Source of the DNA: Candidatus Thiodiazotropha endolucinida | Lineage (GTDB): Bacteria; Pseudomonadota; Gammaproteobacteria; Chromatiales; Chromatiaceae | Direction: 5' to 3' | NCBI RefSeq assembly: GCF_001715975.1 | Contig: NZ_MARB01000014.1 | Span: 1-64,000 of the forward strand | Length of the DNA stretch: 64,000 nucleotides | In this document: piece by piece, positions 53,240 through 63,647 of the stretch | Position numbering within the stretch: the first letter of the stretch is position 1 | Layout of the letters: every line of letters starts with the position of its first letter | Program-made: the position numbers and the translations under genes | Notes under the pieces: model-generated | What the model was told of the DNA's origin: nothing | The model's input: the letters and a program-made list of their open reading frames with translations, nothing else | Database searches by the model: none

Positions 53240-53830
53240 ATGACTGAGCAAGAGTTCGAAAGATTATCCGCACTGGTGGATGATGAAATTTCAGAGCATG
53301 AAATTTCGGGTGAAATCAATAAGCTGAAGAATACTCAAGAGAGTCAGGGTATCTGGTCACGCTACCATCTGATAGGGGATGCGATGCGTAACGAACTTGG
53401 CCAAATTCATAACCCGGAGATGGCCCGCTGCATCAGCCAGAGTATTGAAAATGAGCCAATTGTACTGGCTCCCGCCGCTTTGAAGCCCCGTTCTTCAAAT
53501 AAGAAACGGGCCTTCACGGGACTTGCCGTAGCGGCATCACTGACAGCGGCGGCAGTCATTATGGCTCCCCAACTGATCAATCCCGGCAGCTCAGAAGCAC
53601 CGAATCAGCTCGCATCGAGCGATCAACTCCCGATTAGCAATCAGAGACCGGAGAATAATACAGTCTATGTGGCTGAAAACGGTACCCGTTGGAAGCTTCT
53701 GAAAAAGCCCAAGGTCGAATCGCGTCTGAATGACTATCTGCTGAATCACCAGGACCTTTCGCCATCGAGCAATATCAAGGGCATTATGCCGTACGCCACA
53801 TTCGTCAGTTACGATGAAAACAAGCAGTGA
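53240..53830 (+). CDS. rseA: Anti-sigma-E factor RseA
   Basis: 196-residue single-pass inner-membrane protein. The N-terminal cytoplasmic RseA domain (LSALVDDEISEHEISGEINKL, WSRYHLIGDAMR) holds RpoE. A membrane helix (about 92-112, TGLAVAASLTAAAVIMAP) leads to a periplasmic tail. Stress releases RpoE by stepwise proteolysis of this protein. Its stop overlaps rseB (GTGA). Confidence 0.92.
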   Translation: MTEQEFERLSALVDDEISEHEISGEINKLKNTQESQGIWSRYHLIGDAMRNELGQIHNPEMARCISQSIENEPIVLAPAALKPRSSNKKRAFTGLAVAASLTAAAVIMAPQLINPGSSEAPNQLASSDQLPISNQRPENNTVYVAENGTRWKLLKKPKVESRLNDYLLNHQDLSPSSNIKGIMPYATFVSYDENKQ

Positions 53831-54858
53831 ATGGTGTCAGCCTAGATGCATACGGAATGAGTTCAGTGCCTCATATCAGTAATCGCCTCAGCCAGGCCTG
53901 TATGATCCTGTGCCTGTTCCTAGTGATTTCCCAGTCCGCATCCGCTACGGATGATCCCTCGCCAAAGGATTGGCTTGAACGTATGATGCGGGCGGTACAA
54001 CAGCTGAACTATCAGGGTACCTTCGTCTATCTCCACGACAATCAGCTTGAGACCATGAAAATCGCACATGCGGTGCAGGGCGATCGTGTAAGAGAGAGCC
54101 TGATGTCTCTTAACGGAACCCCACGCGAGGTGATTCGCGACGAGGAGTCGGTGACCTGTGTATTGCCTGATTCACACGAGGTTTCCATTGATAAGCGAAC
54201 CCCCAGCACCAAGTTCCTCAATATTCTACCGCAGGACCTAGACCAACTCGATAACCACTACAACTTTCAAAATGTCGGAAAGAGCCGGATCGCCAATCGT
54301 CAGGCCCAGGTTGTCGTGATTGTTCCGAATGATCGCCTGCGTTATGGCTACCGATTCGCACTCGATATCGAAAGCGGCCTGCCGCTGAAATCCGATTTGC
54401 TGAATGAGCATGGCGAATTGGTCGAACAGACGATGTTCACTGACCTGCAGATAGGCGTTGCGGAAATCAGTGAGCTCCACAACAGGGAGTCTCTGTTTAC
54501 CTACCGGTTGAAGAGTCATCCCGATGAAATAAACAAAATACCCCTGTTGAATCCCAACAAATGGGATTTCATTGGATTACCCAGCGGATTCAGACTAAGA
54601 ATGCAACATCAATTGATCGACCCAGAGGGCAGCGATCCCGTAGATCAGTATGTATTCAGTGACGGTTTGAGTTCTCTTTCCGTCTTTGTAGAACCGGAAA
54701 CCAGGGAAGAGGCGTTCAGTGGGGTATCAAAGCTTGGTGCCATCAATGCCTGGGGAGGTCAGGTTGAAGGTTTTCAGGTAACTGCAGTGGGTGAAGTGCC
54801 TGCGGTTACTATTCTGGGTATTGTGCAAGGCATGCAGCTCAAGCAAACTCATGATTGA
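53827..54858 (+). CDS. rseB: Sigma-E regulatory protein RseB/MucB
   Basis: Periplasmic protein of up to 343 residues that binds RseA and shields it from cleavage. A signal peptide (hydrophobic ACMILCLFLVISQSASA) precedes the lipoprotein-like N-terminal domain (WLERMMRAVQQLNYQGTFVYLH) and the C-terminal domain (LPSGFRLRMQHQ, GLSSLSVFVEP). The GTG at 53827 is coupled to the rseA stop, but ATG 53857 gives a more usual signal peptide. Confidence 0.92.
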   Translation: MNGVSLDAYGMSSVPHISNRLSQACMILCLFLVISQSASATDDPSPKDWLERMMRAVQQLNYQGTFVYLHDNQLETMKIAHAVQGDRVRESLMSLNGTPREVIRDEESVTCVLPDSHEVSIDKRTPSTKFLNILPQDLDQLDNHYNFQNVGKSRIANRQAQVVVIVPNDRLRYGYRFALDIESGLPLKSDLLNEHGELVEQTMFTDLQIGVAEISELHNRESLFTYRLKSHPDEINKIPLLNPNKWDFIGLPSGFRLRMQHQLIDPEGSDPVDQYVFSDGLSSLSVFVEPETREEAFSGVSKLGAINAWGGQVEGFQVTAVGEVPAVTILGIVQGMQLKQTHD

Positions 54859-55336
54859 GGAGCCTGCAACCGTCATCAGTATTGATGATGAACACGCAGT
54901 CGTAGAGACAGAAAAACGCCCAGCCTGTGGCGCCTGTACCAATGCCGGCGGATGTAGCACCTCCGTACTCAGTGGGCTCTTCAAAAGACGACACAACAGA
55001 CTCAGGGTTTCCAATCCCATTCATGCCAGGCCGGGCCAACGGGTTATTATCGGATTACAGGAGAATGCACTTCTGAAAGTCTCTTTTCTTGCATACCTGC
55101 TGCCGCTTGTATGTATGATATTGATGGCGATCCTGATGCAGGCTGCGGCAACGCTTTTTATATGGCAGATTGGGGAACTCCCGCAAGTGGTCGGTGGTCT
55201 ATTGGGCCTGATTGGCGGATTTATTCTACTCAGGCAGTTTGCCGGGCAGAAGCAGAATGAACCAGGTTATCAAGCAGTCATATTACGTCTGGCCGGCACG
55301 GTGAACGTCGAGTTTTCAAAAGAGTATATTGGCTAG
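54851..55336 (+). CDS. rseC: SoxR-reducing/sigma-E protein RseC
   Basis: 161-residue inner-membrane protein of the RseC/MucC family. The N-terminal cysteine cluster CGACTNAGGC (C-x2-C-x5-C) may bind an iron-sulfur centre, and two membrane helices follow (about 78-103 and 108-130). RseC acts with the Rsx/Rnf complex or positively on sigma-E. The ATG at 54851 overlaps rseB by eight bases. Confidence 0.9.
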   Translation: MIEEPATVISIDDEHAVVETEKRPACGACTNAGGCSTSVLSGLFKRRHNRLRVSNPIHARPGQRVIIGLQENALLKVSFLAYLLPLVCMILMAILMQAAATLFIWQIGELPQVVGGLLGLIGGFILLRQFAGQKQNEPGYQAVILRLAGTVNVEFSKEYIG

Positions 55337-55418
55337 ATACCTACCCGCCGCTGACCGAAACTTTATTTTCATGACCTATTCCTTGCGCTATCTTCGAGTT
55401 TCCTCCAGGAGCTGTAAC

Positions 55419-56855
55419 ATGAGACTAATTAAAATTCCCGCACACATTTTTACGGTAGTCATACTGGGACTCATCTTTACTGTTCCGCTAAATGCCAGGG
55501 AGCTGCCGAATTTTGCGGATTTAGCAGAAGAAAACGCCCCCTCAGTGGTGAATATCAGCACCAAACAGAAGTCTCTGAGTCAAAACCTGCAGCGTTTCAA
55601 TATTCCTGAGTTGGAAGATTTCCCTGAAGGCAGTCCACTTGGAGAACTGATGAAGAAGTTCTTTGGAAATCATGGATTCCCAATGCCGGAAGAGGGGCCT
55701 GAAAAGCGCTCGCTCGGCTCCGGATTCATTATTTCCGCGGATGGGTACATACTGACCAACAACCATGTTGTCGATGAGGCGGATCAGATTCTGGTGCGCA
55801 TGAATGACCGCAGAGAGTTCGTGGCCGAGGTGGTTGGCAAGGATGAACGCAGCGATATCGCCCTGATAAAAATCGATGCCGAGGATCTTCCGGTGGTGGA
55901 AATAGGGGACTCCAAACGGCTTAGAGTGGGTGAATGGGTGTTGGCGATCGGATCGCCCTTTGGTTTCGATCATTCAGTTACCGCGGGCATCGTGAGTGCC
56001 AAAGGCCGTAATCTGCCAAGCGAGAATTATGTCCCTTTCATCCAGACCGATGTGGCCATCAATCCCGGTAATTCCGGGGGACCGCTGTTTAATCTCGATG
56101 GTAAGGTCGTTGGCATCAATTCTCAAATATACAGCCGTTCGGGCGGTTTTATGGGACTCTCATTCGCCATACCCATTGAAATGGCGATCGATGTTGCCGA
56201 ACAGTTGAAGACCCGGGGTCGCGTCACCCGTGGTTGGCTTGGTGTATTGATTCAGGATGTAACCAATGATCTCGCCGACAGCTTCGGCATGGAGCATCCT
56301 CGTGGTGCACTGATCGCACGCGTACTGCCGGACAGCCCTTCAGAAGAGGCGGGCTTGCAGGTCGGTGATGTCATTTTGGAGTTTAACGGCGCCAAGATTG
56401 CCACCTCTTCTGAGCTACCGCCACTGGTGGGCAGCAGTAATGTGGATAAGCCTGCGCTACTGAGAGTTTTGCGCAACGGCAAAATCAAAGAAATCAATGT
56501 CAATATCGGAGAGCTGCCGGCGGAGGATGAAATGGCGCTGGCCGGTAATCAGGCGCCGAAAGTCTCCGAGAACCGACTCGGCCTGATGGTCTCATCGGTC
56601 AGTCCGCAAGTGCAAAAACAGTTGCGCCTACCCAGTCAGCGCGGTGTAGTGGTGGACTCGGTGACGGGGCAGGCCGCGCGGGAAGCCGGTATCCAGCAAG
56701 GTGACATTATCATTATGATCAATCAGCAAGAGATTGAGGGAGTAGAACATTTTAATAGACTGGTCAAGGAGTTAGCGGCAGACAAAACAGTGCCCCTACT
56801 GGTTCATCGCAATACGGGGCCAATTTTTCTCGCATTGCGCGTTCCTGAAGAGTGA
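55419..56855 (+). CDS. mucD: Periplasmic serine protease MucD/DegP
   Basis: 478-residue HtrA protease. A signal peptide (about 1-26) is followed by a trypsin-like domain with catalytic His116, Asp146 and Ser219 (NPGNSGGPLF), then two PDZ domains (about 255-345 and 385-470). It removes misfolded envelope proteins and closes the sigma-E circuit. The ATG at 55419 has AGGAG seven bases upstream. It overlaps the next gene. Confidence 0.95.
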   Translation: MRLIKIPAHIFTVVILGLIFTVPLNARELPNFADLAEENAPSVVNISTKQKSLSQNLQRFNIPELEDFPEGSPLGELMKKFFGNHGFPMPEEGPEKRSLGSGFIISADGYILTNNHVVDEADQILVRMNDRREFVAEVVGKDERSDIALIKIDAEDLPVVEIGDSKRLRVGEWVLAIGSPFGFDHSVTAGIVSAKGRNLPSENYVPFIQTDVAINPGNSGGPLFNLDGKVVGINSQIYSRSGGFMGLSFAIPIEMAIDVAEQLKTRGRVTRGWLGVLIQDVTNDLADSFGMEHPRGALIARVLPDSPSEEAGLQVGDVILEFNGAKIATSSELPPLVGSSNVDKPALLRVLRNGKIKEINVNIGELPAEDEMALAGNQAPKVSENRLGLMVSSVSPQVQKQLRLPSQRGVVVDSVTGQAAREAGIQQGDIIIMINQQEIEGVEHFNRLVKELAADKTVPLLVHRNTGPIFLALRVPEE

Positions 56856-57094
56856 CCGCTCTGCATTTCTATTACAGAGAGGGTTGCCATCTTTGCGATG
56901 ACATGCTGATGGAGCTTGATCGGTTGCAAGCGGAGTGGGGCTTTGAGCTTATCGAGATCGATATCGACCGCAATCCCGCCATCCGGGAGAAGTATCAGAC
57001 CCGGATACCGCTACTGGAGGATCACCAGGGAAGGTGTCTGAGTGAGTATTTTCTCGACCAGGTGACGCTTCTGCGCTATTTGCAGGGCGCTTGA
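56852..57094 (+). CDS. Glutaredoxin-family (DUF836) protein
   Basis: 80-residue thioredoxin-fold protein with a CHLC active site (YREGCHLCDDM) and the cis-Pro in RIPLLE. DUF836 proteins are commonly found between mucD and lepA in this lineage, and their partner is unknown. The GTG start shares four bases with the mucD stop. Confidence 0.88.
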   Translation: MTALHFYYREGCHLCDDMLMELDRLQAEWGFELIEIDIDRNPAIREKYQTRIPLLEDHQGRCLSEYFLDQVTLLRYLQGA

Positions 57095-57133
57095 TTTGGT
57101 ATCATTGCAAGTTTGCGGCATCAAACAACGATT

Positions 57134-57165
57134 GAAACGCCCCGGGACGGGGCGTTTCTGTTTTT
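57134..57165 (+). terminator. Rho-independent terminator before lepA
   Basis: GAAACGCCCCG (57134-57144), loop GGA, CGGGGCGTTTC (57148-57158), then TGTTTTT. A perfect 11-bp stem. It separates the rpoE operon from lepA, whose ATG is 22 bases further on. Confidence 0.85.
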
Positions 57166-57186
57166 CGACGAGATCTTCAAGGCTCT

Positions 57187-58992
57187 ATGGCAGATTTGCA
57201 ACATATCCGTAATTTTTCAATCATCGCGCACATCGATCACGGAAAATCGACAATTGCGGATCGATTTATCCAGAATTGTGGAGGATTGACTGATCGTGAG
57301 ATGGCGGATCAGGTGTGTGACTCCATGGATCTGGAGCGCGAGCGGGGCATTACGATCAAGGCACAGAGTGTAACCCTCGATTATCGGGCTGAAAACGGCG
57401 AGACATACCAACTCAACTTTATCGATACCCCCGGACATGTGGATTTTTCCTATGAAGTGTCCCGTTCCCTCTCGGCCTGTGAAGGTGCGTTGCTGGTAGT
57501 CGACGCTGCACAGGGTGTCGAAGCACAGAGTGTAGCCAACTGTTATACCGCTATCGAGCAGGGACTCGAAGTGCTGCCTGTGCTGAATAAAATTGATCTG
57601 CCGTCGGCGGATCCCGAACGGGTCATCAATGAGATCGAAGAGATTATCGGGCTGGATGCCGGGAATGCAATTCGGGTGAGTGCCAAAACAGGTCTTGGCA
57701 TCGATGAACTGCTAGAGCAGTTGGTGGCAACCATTCCTCCCCCTTCCGGCGATGCAGATGCGCCTTTGCAGGCGCTTATCATCGATTCCTGGTTTGATTC
57801 CTATGTGGGTGTGATTTCGCTGATACGTGTCATGAATGGCGTGATCAAGCCAAAGGACAAGATGCGGATCATGTCCACAGGGCGGGTTTTCCAGGTGGAA
57901 AAGGTGGGTGTTTTCACCCCTAAACAACTCAACAAATCACAATTGGGAACCGGAGAGGTGGGTTTTGTCATTGCAGGCATCAAGGAGATAGACGGTGCCC
58001 CCGTGGGTGACACCATCACCCTTGAGAATCGCCAGGCATCTGCACCTCTGCCCGGATTCGAGGAGATGCACCCACGGGTCTTCTCCGGCCTCTATCCGGT
58101 CAACTCAGATGACTATGAGGCCTTGCGGGATGCACTACAGAAACTGCGCCTCAATGATGCTGCGCTGCACTATGAGCCGGAGACCTCACAAGCCCTGGGA
58201 TTTGGTTTTCGTTGCGGCTTCCTGGGCATGCTGCATATGGAGATAGTCCAGGAGCGCCTGGAACGCGAGTACGATCTCGATCTGATCACCACCGCACCCT
58301 CCGTAGTGTATGAGGTGTTGAAAAACAACGGTGAACTGATTCACATCGAGAATCCGGCTGCATTACCCGATCCCAGCAAGATCGAAGAAGTCCGCGAACC
58401 TGTGATCAATGCAACAATCCTTGTGCCCCAGGACTACCTGGGTAACGTGATCACGCTTTGCATAGAAAAGCGTGGTGTACAGAAGAACATGCAGTACCTG
58501 GCCGGGCAGGTACAGTTGAGTTACGAACTGCCGATGAATGAAGTGGTGCTCGATTTCTTCGATCGGCTCAAGTCGGTAAGTCGTGGGTATGCATCATTCG
58601 AATACGAGTTCACCCATTTTCAAGTGGCTCCACTGGTGAAGCTGGATGTGTTGATCAACGGTGACCGGGTGGATGCCCTCTCTTTGATCGTTCACAAAGA
58701 CCAGTCGCAAAGCCGCGGTCGTGAACTGACAACGAAAATGAAGGAGATCATTCCGCGACAGATGTTTGAAGTTGCCATCCAAGCGGCAATCGGCAACAAA
58801 ATCATTGCCCGCACGACGGTTAAGGCTTTGCGTAAGAATGTAACGGCCAAATGTTACGGGGGCGATATCACACGCAAGCGCAAGCTGCTCGAGAAGCAGA
58901 AAGCGGGAAAAAAGCGTATGAAACAGGTTGGTAAGGTAGAGATCCCACAGGATGCCTTTCTTGCCGTGCTGCAAGTGGGTAAGGATAATTAG
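57187..58992 (+). CDS. lepA: Elongation factor 4 (LepA)
   Basis: 601-residue translational GTPase that acts on ribosomes during initiation and back-translocation. G1 [11 protein letters not shown]3 DTPGH and G4 NKID, EF-G-like domains, and the LepA-specific C-terminal domain ([20 protein letters not shown]) are complete. Since the terminator lies just before it, a promoter must sit in the short leader or transcripts must read through. Confidence 0.97.
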   Translation: MADLQHIRNFSIIAHIDHGKSTIADRFIQNCGGLTDREMADQVCDSMDLERERGITIKAQSVTLDYRAENGETYQLNFIDTPGHVDFSYEVSRSLSACEGALLVVDAAQGVEAQSVANCYTAIEQGLEVLPVLNKIDLPSADPERVINEIEEIIGLDAGNAIRVSAKTGLGIDELLEQLVATIPPPSGDADAPLQALIIDSWFDSYVGVISLIRVMNGVIKPKDKMRIMSTGRVFQVEKVGVFTPKQLNKSQLGTGEVGFVIAGIKEIDGAPVGDTITLENRQASAPLPGFEEMHPRVFSGLYPVNSDDYEALRDALQKLRLNDAALHYEPETSQALGFGFRCGFLGMLHMEIVQERLEREYDLDLITTAPSVVYEVLKNNGELIHIENPAALPDPSKIEEVREPVINATILVPQDYLGNVITLCIEKRGVQKNMQYLAGQVQLSYELPMNEVVLDFFDRLKSVSRGYASFEYEFTHFQVAPLVKLDVLINGDRVDALSLIVHKDQSQSRGRELTTKMKEIIPRQMFEVAIQAAIGNKIIARTTVKALRKNVTAKCYGGDITRKRKLLEKQKAGKKRMKQVGKVEIPQDAFLAVLQVGKDN

Positions 58993-59019
58993 CTCTCCAG
59001 GAGAGGATACCAAAAAACA

Positions 59020-59865
59020 ATGAATTTTGATTTTCCTACATTTCTTGTTGTCGCCAGTGCCCTGACAGGCGGCATCTGGTTGTTGGATAGCATCTTTCTG
59101 GCACCGAAACGACGTCGACTGGCAACTGATCAAAGTGTAGATACGGATGAGGTTTCCAGTGCGGGAAAAGAGCCTCTGATCGTTGAGTACTCACGCTCTT
59201 TCTTTCCCGTAATATTCGCCGTATTGATACTCCGTTCCTTTCTGGTGGAACCGTTTCGCATTCCTTCCGGGTCGATGATGCCGACACTGCTGGTTGGGGA
59301 TTTCATTCTGGTGAACAAATTCAGCTACGGAATACGCTTGCCTGTCTTGAATAAGAAAATAATAGAACTGGGTGATCCAGAACGGGGTGACCCCGTTGTC
59401 TTCCGTTATCCAAAACAGCCTTGGGTGGATTACATTAAGCGTGTCATCGCAATACCTGGGGACACAGTCTATTACCGAAACAAGACGCTGTATGTGAATG
59501 GAGAGGCGATGCCGCAAACTCCTGTGGGGCGGTATACGGGTATCGGCAGCGGAGTGCGCATGACCGGTGCCATAATGGCCATGGAAGATCTTGATGGGAC
59601 TGATCATTCGGTTCTGATCAATCCTCTTGCACCTGATCTGCCTACCGGATGCAGGGTTTTGAGCCAGGGACCAATCACCATTCCACAAGGACAATATTTC
59701 GTGATGGGCGACAATCGGGACAACAGTAACGACAGCCGCTGCTGGGGGCTGGTTCCCGATGAGAACCTTGTCGGTAAGGCCTTCGGTATTTGGATGAATT
59801 GGGATTCCGAAATCGATTCATTCCCGCCCATAGCCTGGGAACGCATCGGAAAGGGTATTGATTAG
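59020..59865 (+). CDS. lepB: Signal peptidase I
   Basis: 281-residue inner-membrane protease that removes signal peptides. Two N-terminal membrane helices (about 7-28 and 60-78), nucleophile Ser85 in PSGSMMPTL, general base Lys140 in DYIKRVIAIPGD and GDNRDNSNDSR near the end. The length is normal. It follows lepA by 27 bases. Confidence 0.96.
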   Translation: MNFDFPTFLVVASALTGGIWLLDSIFLAPKRRRLATDQSVDTDEVSSAGKEPLIVEYSRSFFPVIFAVLILRSFLVEPFRIPSGSMMPTLLVGDFILVNKFSYGIRLPVLNKKIIELGDPERGDPVVFRYPKQPWVDYIKRVIAIPGDTVYYRNKTLYVNGEAMPQTPVGRYTGIGSGVRMTGAIMAMEDLDGTDHSVLINPLAPDLPTGCRVLSQGPITIPQGQYFVMGDNRDNSNDSRCWGLVPDENLVGKAFGIWMNWDSEIDSFPPIAWERIGKGID

Positions 59866-59947
59866 CCGTTTTAAAAAAATTCACTTGCTGAATAGCCTGT
59901 TATCAGCTATTTGTGCAGTTTCTTCATGAAATATCGAGGTATCGCGA

Positions 59948-60322
59948 ATGCAATCACTACAGAAACAAAGAGGACTCTCTGGTATCAGTATACTGGTAAT
60001 CCTGATCGTTGCTGGCTTTTTGGTTTATGTCGGTATCAAGATCACGCCTGTCTATATCGATCACTATGCAGTTAAGGCAGCTCTCGAATCGGTGAAAAAC
60101 GAACCTTTATCAGCGCGCAAGTCAAAAAGAGAGATTCGCAATATGATTCTCAAAAGGTTGGATATAAATAGTATTCGCCATGTCAATAATGATCACATAA
60201 ATATAAAGCGTAGTGGTAAGAGCACGACAATCAATGTCGCATATGAAGAGCGTCGACACATTGCGCACAACATCTCTTTGGTGATGGATTTTGCAGAAAC
60301 CGTTGAGTTAACAGCCAATTGA
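59948..60322 (+). CDS. DUF4845 membrane protein
   Basis: 124-residue protein with one N-terminal membrane helix (about 12-33, GISILVILIVAGFLVYVGI) and a small periplasmic domain, the standard DUF4845 gene between lepB and rnc in gammaproteobacteria. A pilin-like start (RGLSGISILVILI) is visible. No function is established. The stop overlaps the rnc start. Confidence 0.85.
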   Translation: MQSLQKQRGLSGISILVILIVAGFLVYVGIKITPVYIDHYAVKAALESVKNEPLSARKSKREIRNMILKRLDINSIRHVNNDHINIKRSGKSTTINVAYEERRHIAHNISLVMDFAETVELTAN

Positions 60323-61005
60323 AAGCTGATGTCGATAAACTGTGCCGAGAACTCGGCTACCACTTTACCGATCCGCAGTTGATAGAACAGGCACTGACAC
60401 ACCGCAGCGTTGGCGGTAAAAACAACGAACGCCTGGAATATCTCGGTGATGCCATTTTAGGGTTCGTCATTGCCGATGAACTGTTCAACCATTTTCGGGA
60501 AGCGAGCGAAGGCCAGTTGAGCCGTTTACGTTCGAGCCTGGTCAAGCGCGATACCCTGGCCGAAGTGGCCCGTGGCTTCAATCTCGGTGACTACCTCCAC
60601 TTGGGACCGGGTGAGTTACGCAGTGGCGGTCAAAGCAGAGACTCGATTCTGGCGGATGGATTGGAGGCGATCCTCGCATCGATCTATCTGGATGGGGGTT
60701 ATGAGGCGTGTCGTCACGTGATTCAGACTATTTTTCTGCCTCGACTGAGTAGAATGAGCCTGGAGAATCAGCAGAAAGATCCCAAGACAGGATTACAGGA
60801 GTATCTGCAGGCGAATAAGATCGATTTGCCCAGTTATGAGATTGTGGATATCAAAGGTGATCCCCACAACCCGCTCTTTACCGTAAACTGCGCTGTTATA
60901 GGATTGGGAAAGAAGGCTATAGGAGAAGGCTCAAGTAGAAGGAAGGCTGAACAGGATGCTGCATCGAAAATGCTGACGCTTTTAATAGATGACCGAATCA
61001 AATAA
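60319..61005 (+). CDS. rnc: Ribonuclease III
   Basis: 228-residue dsRNA endonuclease for rRNA and mRNA processing. The signature ERLEYLGDAILGFVI with catalytic acids, the second acidic motif LADGLEAILASIYLDGG and a C-terminal dsRNA-binding domain (about 155-225) are present. The start is TTG within the DUF4845 stop (TTGA overlap). It overlaps era by 17 bases. Confidence 0.96.
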   Translation: MKADVDKLCRELGYHFTDPQLIEQALTHRSVGGKNNERLEYLGDAILGFVIADELFNHFREASEGQLSRLRSSLVKRDTLAEVARGFNLGDYLHLGPGELRSGGQSRDSILADGLEAILASIYLDGGYEACRHVIQTIFLPRLSRMSLENQQKDPKTGLQEYLQANKIDLPSYEIVDIKGDPHNPLFTVNCAVIGLGKKAIGEGSSRRKAEQDAASKMLTLLIDDRIK

Positions 61006-61888
61006 CCATTGCGGATATGCGGCGATCGTCGGACGTCCGAATGTCGGTAAATCGACACTTCTGAACCGCCTGCTGGGTTTTAGGTTGGCCATTACTTCAC
61101 ACAAGGCGCAAACTACACGCCATACAATTCTTGGCATCAACACGCTCGCCGGAGGCCAGGTGATCTATGTGGATACACCGGGAATTCATCAGCGTAGCGA
61201 CAATGCCATGAACCGCTATCTCAACCGCACCGCTAAAACAGCACTGGCGGATGTGGATCTGCTGATATTCGTGGTTGATGCGTTGAGTTGGAACAGTGAG
61301 GATGAAAAGGTGTTGACTCTGATCAAGCAAGTCGAAACGCCCACTATACTTGCTGTCAACAAGGTCGATCGAATTAAACAGAAAGAGAGGCTATTGCCCT
61401 ATCTTTCCGAGCTCTCATCTCGCCATCACTTCATTGAGATCGTACCGGTATCCGCAAAAAGCGGAAGGAATCTGGATACGCTTCAGGAACTGGTGCTCCG
61501 GACATTGCCGGAGGCTGAGAATTTCTATCCGGACGACCAGTTGACCGACCGGCCTGAAAAATTTTTTGCCGCCGAGATGATTCGGGAACAGATTACCAGA
61601 AGGTATGCCAAGGAGCTGCCCTATGCGGTATCTGTTGAAATAGAGCGTTTTGAGGAGCTGTCAGGGCTTTATCGTATCCATGCAGTCATTTGGGTTGAGA
61701 AAGCGGGACAGAAGGGGATCCTGATCGGTAAGGACGGACAGGCCCTGAAGGAAGTGGCAACACAGGCGAGGAAGGCCATGCAACAATTCTTTGATTGCAA
61801 GGTACACTTGGAGCTCTGGGTTAAAGTGAAAAAAAGCTGGTCCAGTGATGAGGCGGCATTGGTCCGCTTGGGCTACGGCGAATCTTAA
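60989..61888 (+). CDS. era: GTPase Era
   Basis: 299-residue GTPase for 30S maturation. G1 GRPNVGKST, G3 DTPGIHQ, G4 NKVD and the C-terminal KH domain with GILIGKDGQALKEVATQARKA are intact. Its stop lies inside the repeated 12-mer TAACAGGCCCTA, which also forms the spacer to recO. Confidence 0.97.
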   Translation: MTESNNHCGYAAIVGRPNVGKSTLLNRLLGFRLAITSHKAQTTRHTILGINTLAGGQVIYVDTPGIHQRSDNAMNRYLNRTAKTALADVDLLIFVVDALSWNSEDEKVLTLIKQVETPTILAVNKVDRIKQKERLLPYLSELSSRHHFIEIVPVSAKSGRNLDTLQELVLRTLPEAENFYPDDQLTDRPEKFFAAEMIREQITRRYAKELPYAVSVEIERFEELSGLYRIHAVIWVEKAGQKGILIGKDGQALKEVATQARKAMQQFFDCKVHLELWVKVKKSWSSDEAALVRLGYGES

Positions 61889-61897
61889 CAGGCCCTA
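61886..61897 (+). repeat. Copy of the TAACAGGCCCTA core at the era-recO junction
   Basis: The 12-mer begins with the era stop codon and ends just before the recO ATG. It is an unusual place for a mobile-element remnant and leaves recO without a purine-rich site at normal spacing except GG at 61891-61892. Confidence 0.5.
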
Positions 61898-62596
61898 ATG
61901 AATGAATTAAGTCCGGCATTTGTAATACACCGAAGAGACTATCGAAATACCAGCCTCCTGTTGGAGCTTTTTCTTGCCAATCAGGGACGGATACCAGCGA
62001 TAGCCCGTGGTGCGAAATCCGGTCACTCCTCCCGTGCTCTGTTGTTGCAACCCTTTTCCCCCCTAGGTGTTACTTTGACCGGCAGAGGTGAGGTTAAAAA
62101 TCTCACACAGGTAGAACCGGATGGTCATCCCTATCGTCTGAAACAAGAGATGATCTATTGTGGAATCTATCTGAATGAGCTGTTGATGCGTCTTCTACAG
62201 CGAGGAGACCCCTACCCATCCCTCTATGTCCATTATCAGCAAACACTTGCCAGACTTGCCTTTGGGGAATCCGCCAACCAGTGTTTAAGGGACTTCGAAG
62301 TCTCCCTGGTAAGAGAGTTGGGTTATGGATTATTGTTGGATTGCACTGCGGATACCAATGAGCCGATTTCGCAAGGGCAGATATATGAATATCACATCGA
62401 GCATGGCCCAGTTGTCGCAACTGGTAGTGGTACAGGCATTGGCATTCATGGTCAGACACTGATCAGTCTGCATCGTGGAGAGAGACTGGATGAGCGTGGC
62501 AGGGTGGAAGCAAAACAGCTCATGCGTCGGGTCATCAGCTATTATCTGGGTGACAAGCCCCTTAAAAGCAGGGAGCTTTTTCAATCCTTAAAATAA
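61898..62596 (+). CDS. recO: DNA repair protein RecO
   Basis: 232-residue RecO, which loads RecA with RecR on SSB-coated gaps. The N-terminal OB fold (PAFVIHRRDYRNTSLLLELFLANQGRIPAIARGAK) and the helical C-terminus with LVRELGYGLLLDC are present. Gammaproteobacterial RecO usually lacks the zinc cysteines, as here. The ATG starts 10 bases after era. Confidence 0.94.
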   Translation: MNELSPAFVIHRRDYRNTSLLLELFLANQGRIPAIARGAKSGHSSRALLLQPFSPLGVTLTGRGEVKNLTQVEPDGHPYRLKQEMIYCGIYLNELLMRLLQRGDPYPSLYVHYQQTLARLAFGESANQCLRDFEVSLVRELGYGLLLDCTADTNEPISQGQIYEYHIEHGPVVATGSGTGIGIHGQTLISLHRGERLDERGRVEAKQLMRRVISYYLGDKPLKSRELFQSLK

Positions 62597-62832
62597 TTAA
62601 TTAAAGGCGCTTATTTCCAAAACGGGTGAGTGATATTATAAATACCGCAGGCCGTGAAATAACTCCAAGCACCGTAAATAATCGCAGATTGTGAATCGTA
62701 TACATTATTAATATTTAAATATGATTGACGTATATAAAAATCATCTTGCGACTGGCTTTAGTATTGCGGCCAGATTTATTTTTACATTTTGATTATTTTC
62801 AAACTATCCATTTTTTCGAAGGCGCTACATAG

Positions 62833-63567
62833 ATGGACGAAAAAGAGATTTTACTTGGTGTCAACATTGACCACGTGGCTACCTTGCGTCAGGCGCGTGG
62901 AACCCGATATCCCGAACCGGTACAAGCCGCCCTGGTTGCAGAACAGGCAGGCGCAGATGCCATCACCCTGCATTTGAGAGAGGATCGCAGACATATCCAG
63001 GATAGAGATGTTGAAATCTTAAGCGATCTGTTGCAAACGCGAATGAATCTTGAGATGGCTGCAACATCGGAAATGGCTGCCATTGCAAAACGCTTTAGCC
63101 CCCACGACTGTTGTTTAGTACCGGAAAAACGCGAGGAGTTGACTACCGAGGGTGGTCTGGACGTGGCAGGTAATTTGGACTACATGACTGATTTCTGCGC
63201 TGAGCTTAATGATGCCGGAATCCGTGTGTCACTCTTTATCGATGCAGATTCCAAGCAGTTGGAGGCTGCTAAGGAAAGTGGTGCACCTGTGGTTGAAATA
63301 CATACCGGTCACTATGCAGATGCGGCATCAGACAGAAATAAGCGTTCCGAACTAGAACGTATAATCAATGCAGTAGAATATGGAAACAGCCTTGGATTAC
63401 AGGTCAATGCGGGGCATGGACTGGATTACCATAATGTTAAAGCCATTGTCGCCATCGCAGGGATCACCGAGTTGAATATCGGACATGCCATAATCTGTCG
63501 AGCGCTTTTCTGTAGCCTTGACCAGGCAGTAAGAGAGATGAAGGCACTCTGTAGCAATATGATTTAG
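62833..63567 (+). CDS. pdxJ: Pyridoxine 5'-phosphate synthase
   Basis: 244-residue TIM-barrel enzyme that makes pyridoxine phosphate from aminoacetone phosphate and deoxyxylulose phosphate. [44 protein letters not shown] and [11 protein letters not shown] carry the conserved active-site residues. It follows recO after a 236-base AT-rich gap in which no gene was seen. Confidence 0.97.
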   Translation: MDEKEILLGVNIDHVATLRQARGTRYPEPVQAALVAEQAGADAITLHLREDRRHIQDRDVEILSDLLQTRMNLEMAATSEMAAIAKRFSPHDCCLVPEKREELTTEGGLDVAGNLDYMTDFCAELNDAGIRVSLFIDADSKQLEAAKESGAPVVEIHTGHYADAASDRNKRSELERIINAVEYGNSLGLQVNAGHGLDYHNVKAIVAIAGITELNIGHAIICRALFCSLDQAVREMKALCSNMI

Positions 63568-63647
63568 TGCAAACAGGCACTGGTGCAATATGATTACTGC
63601 CCGACACAGTCGATCATTGACCATAACTATACAGTAATTAGCATTCA

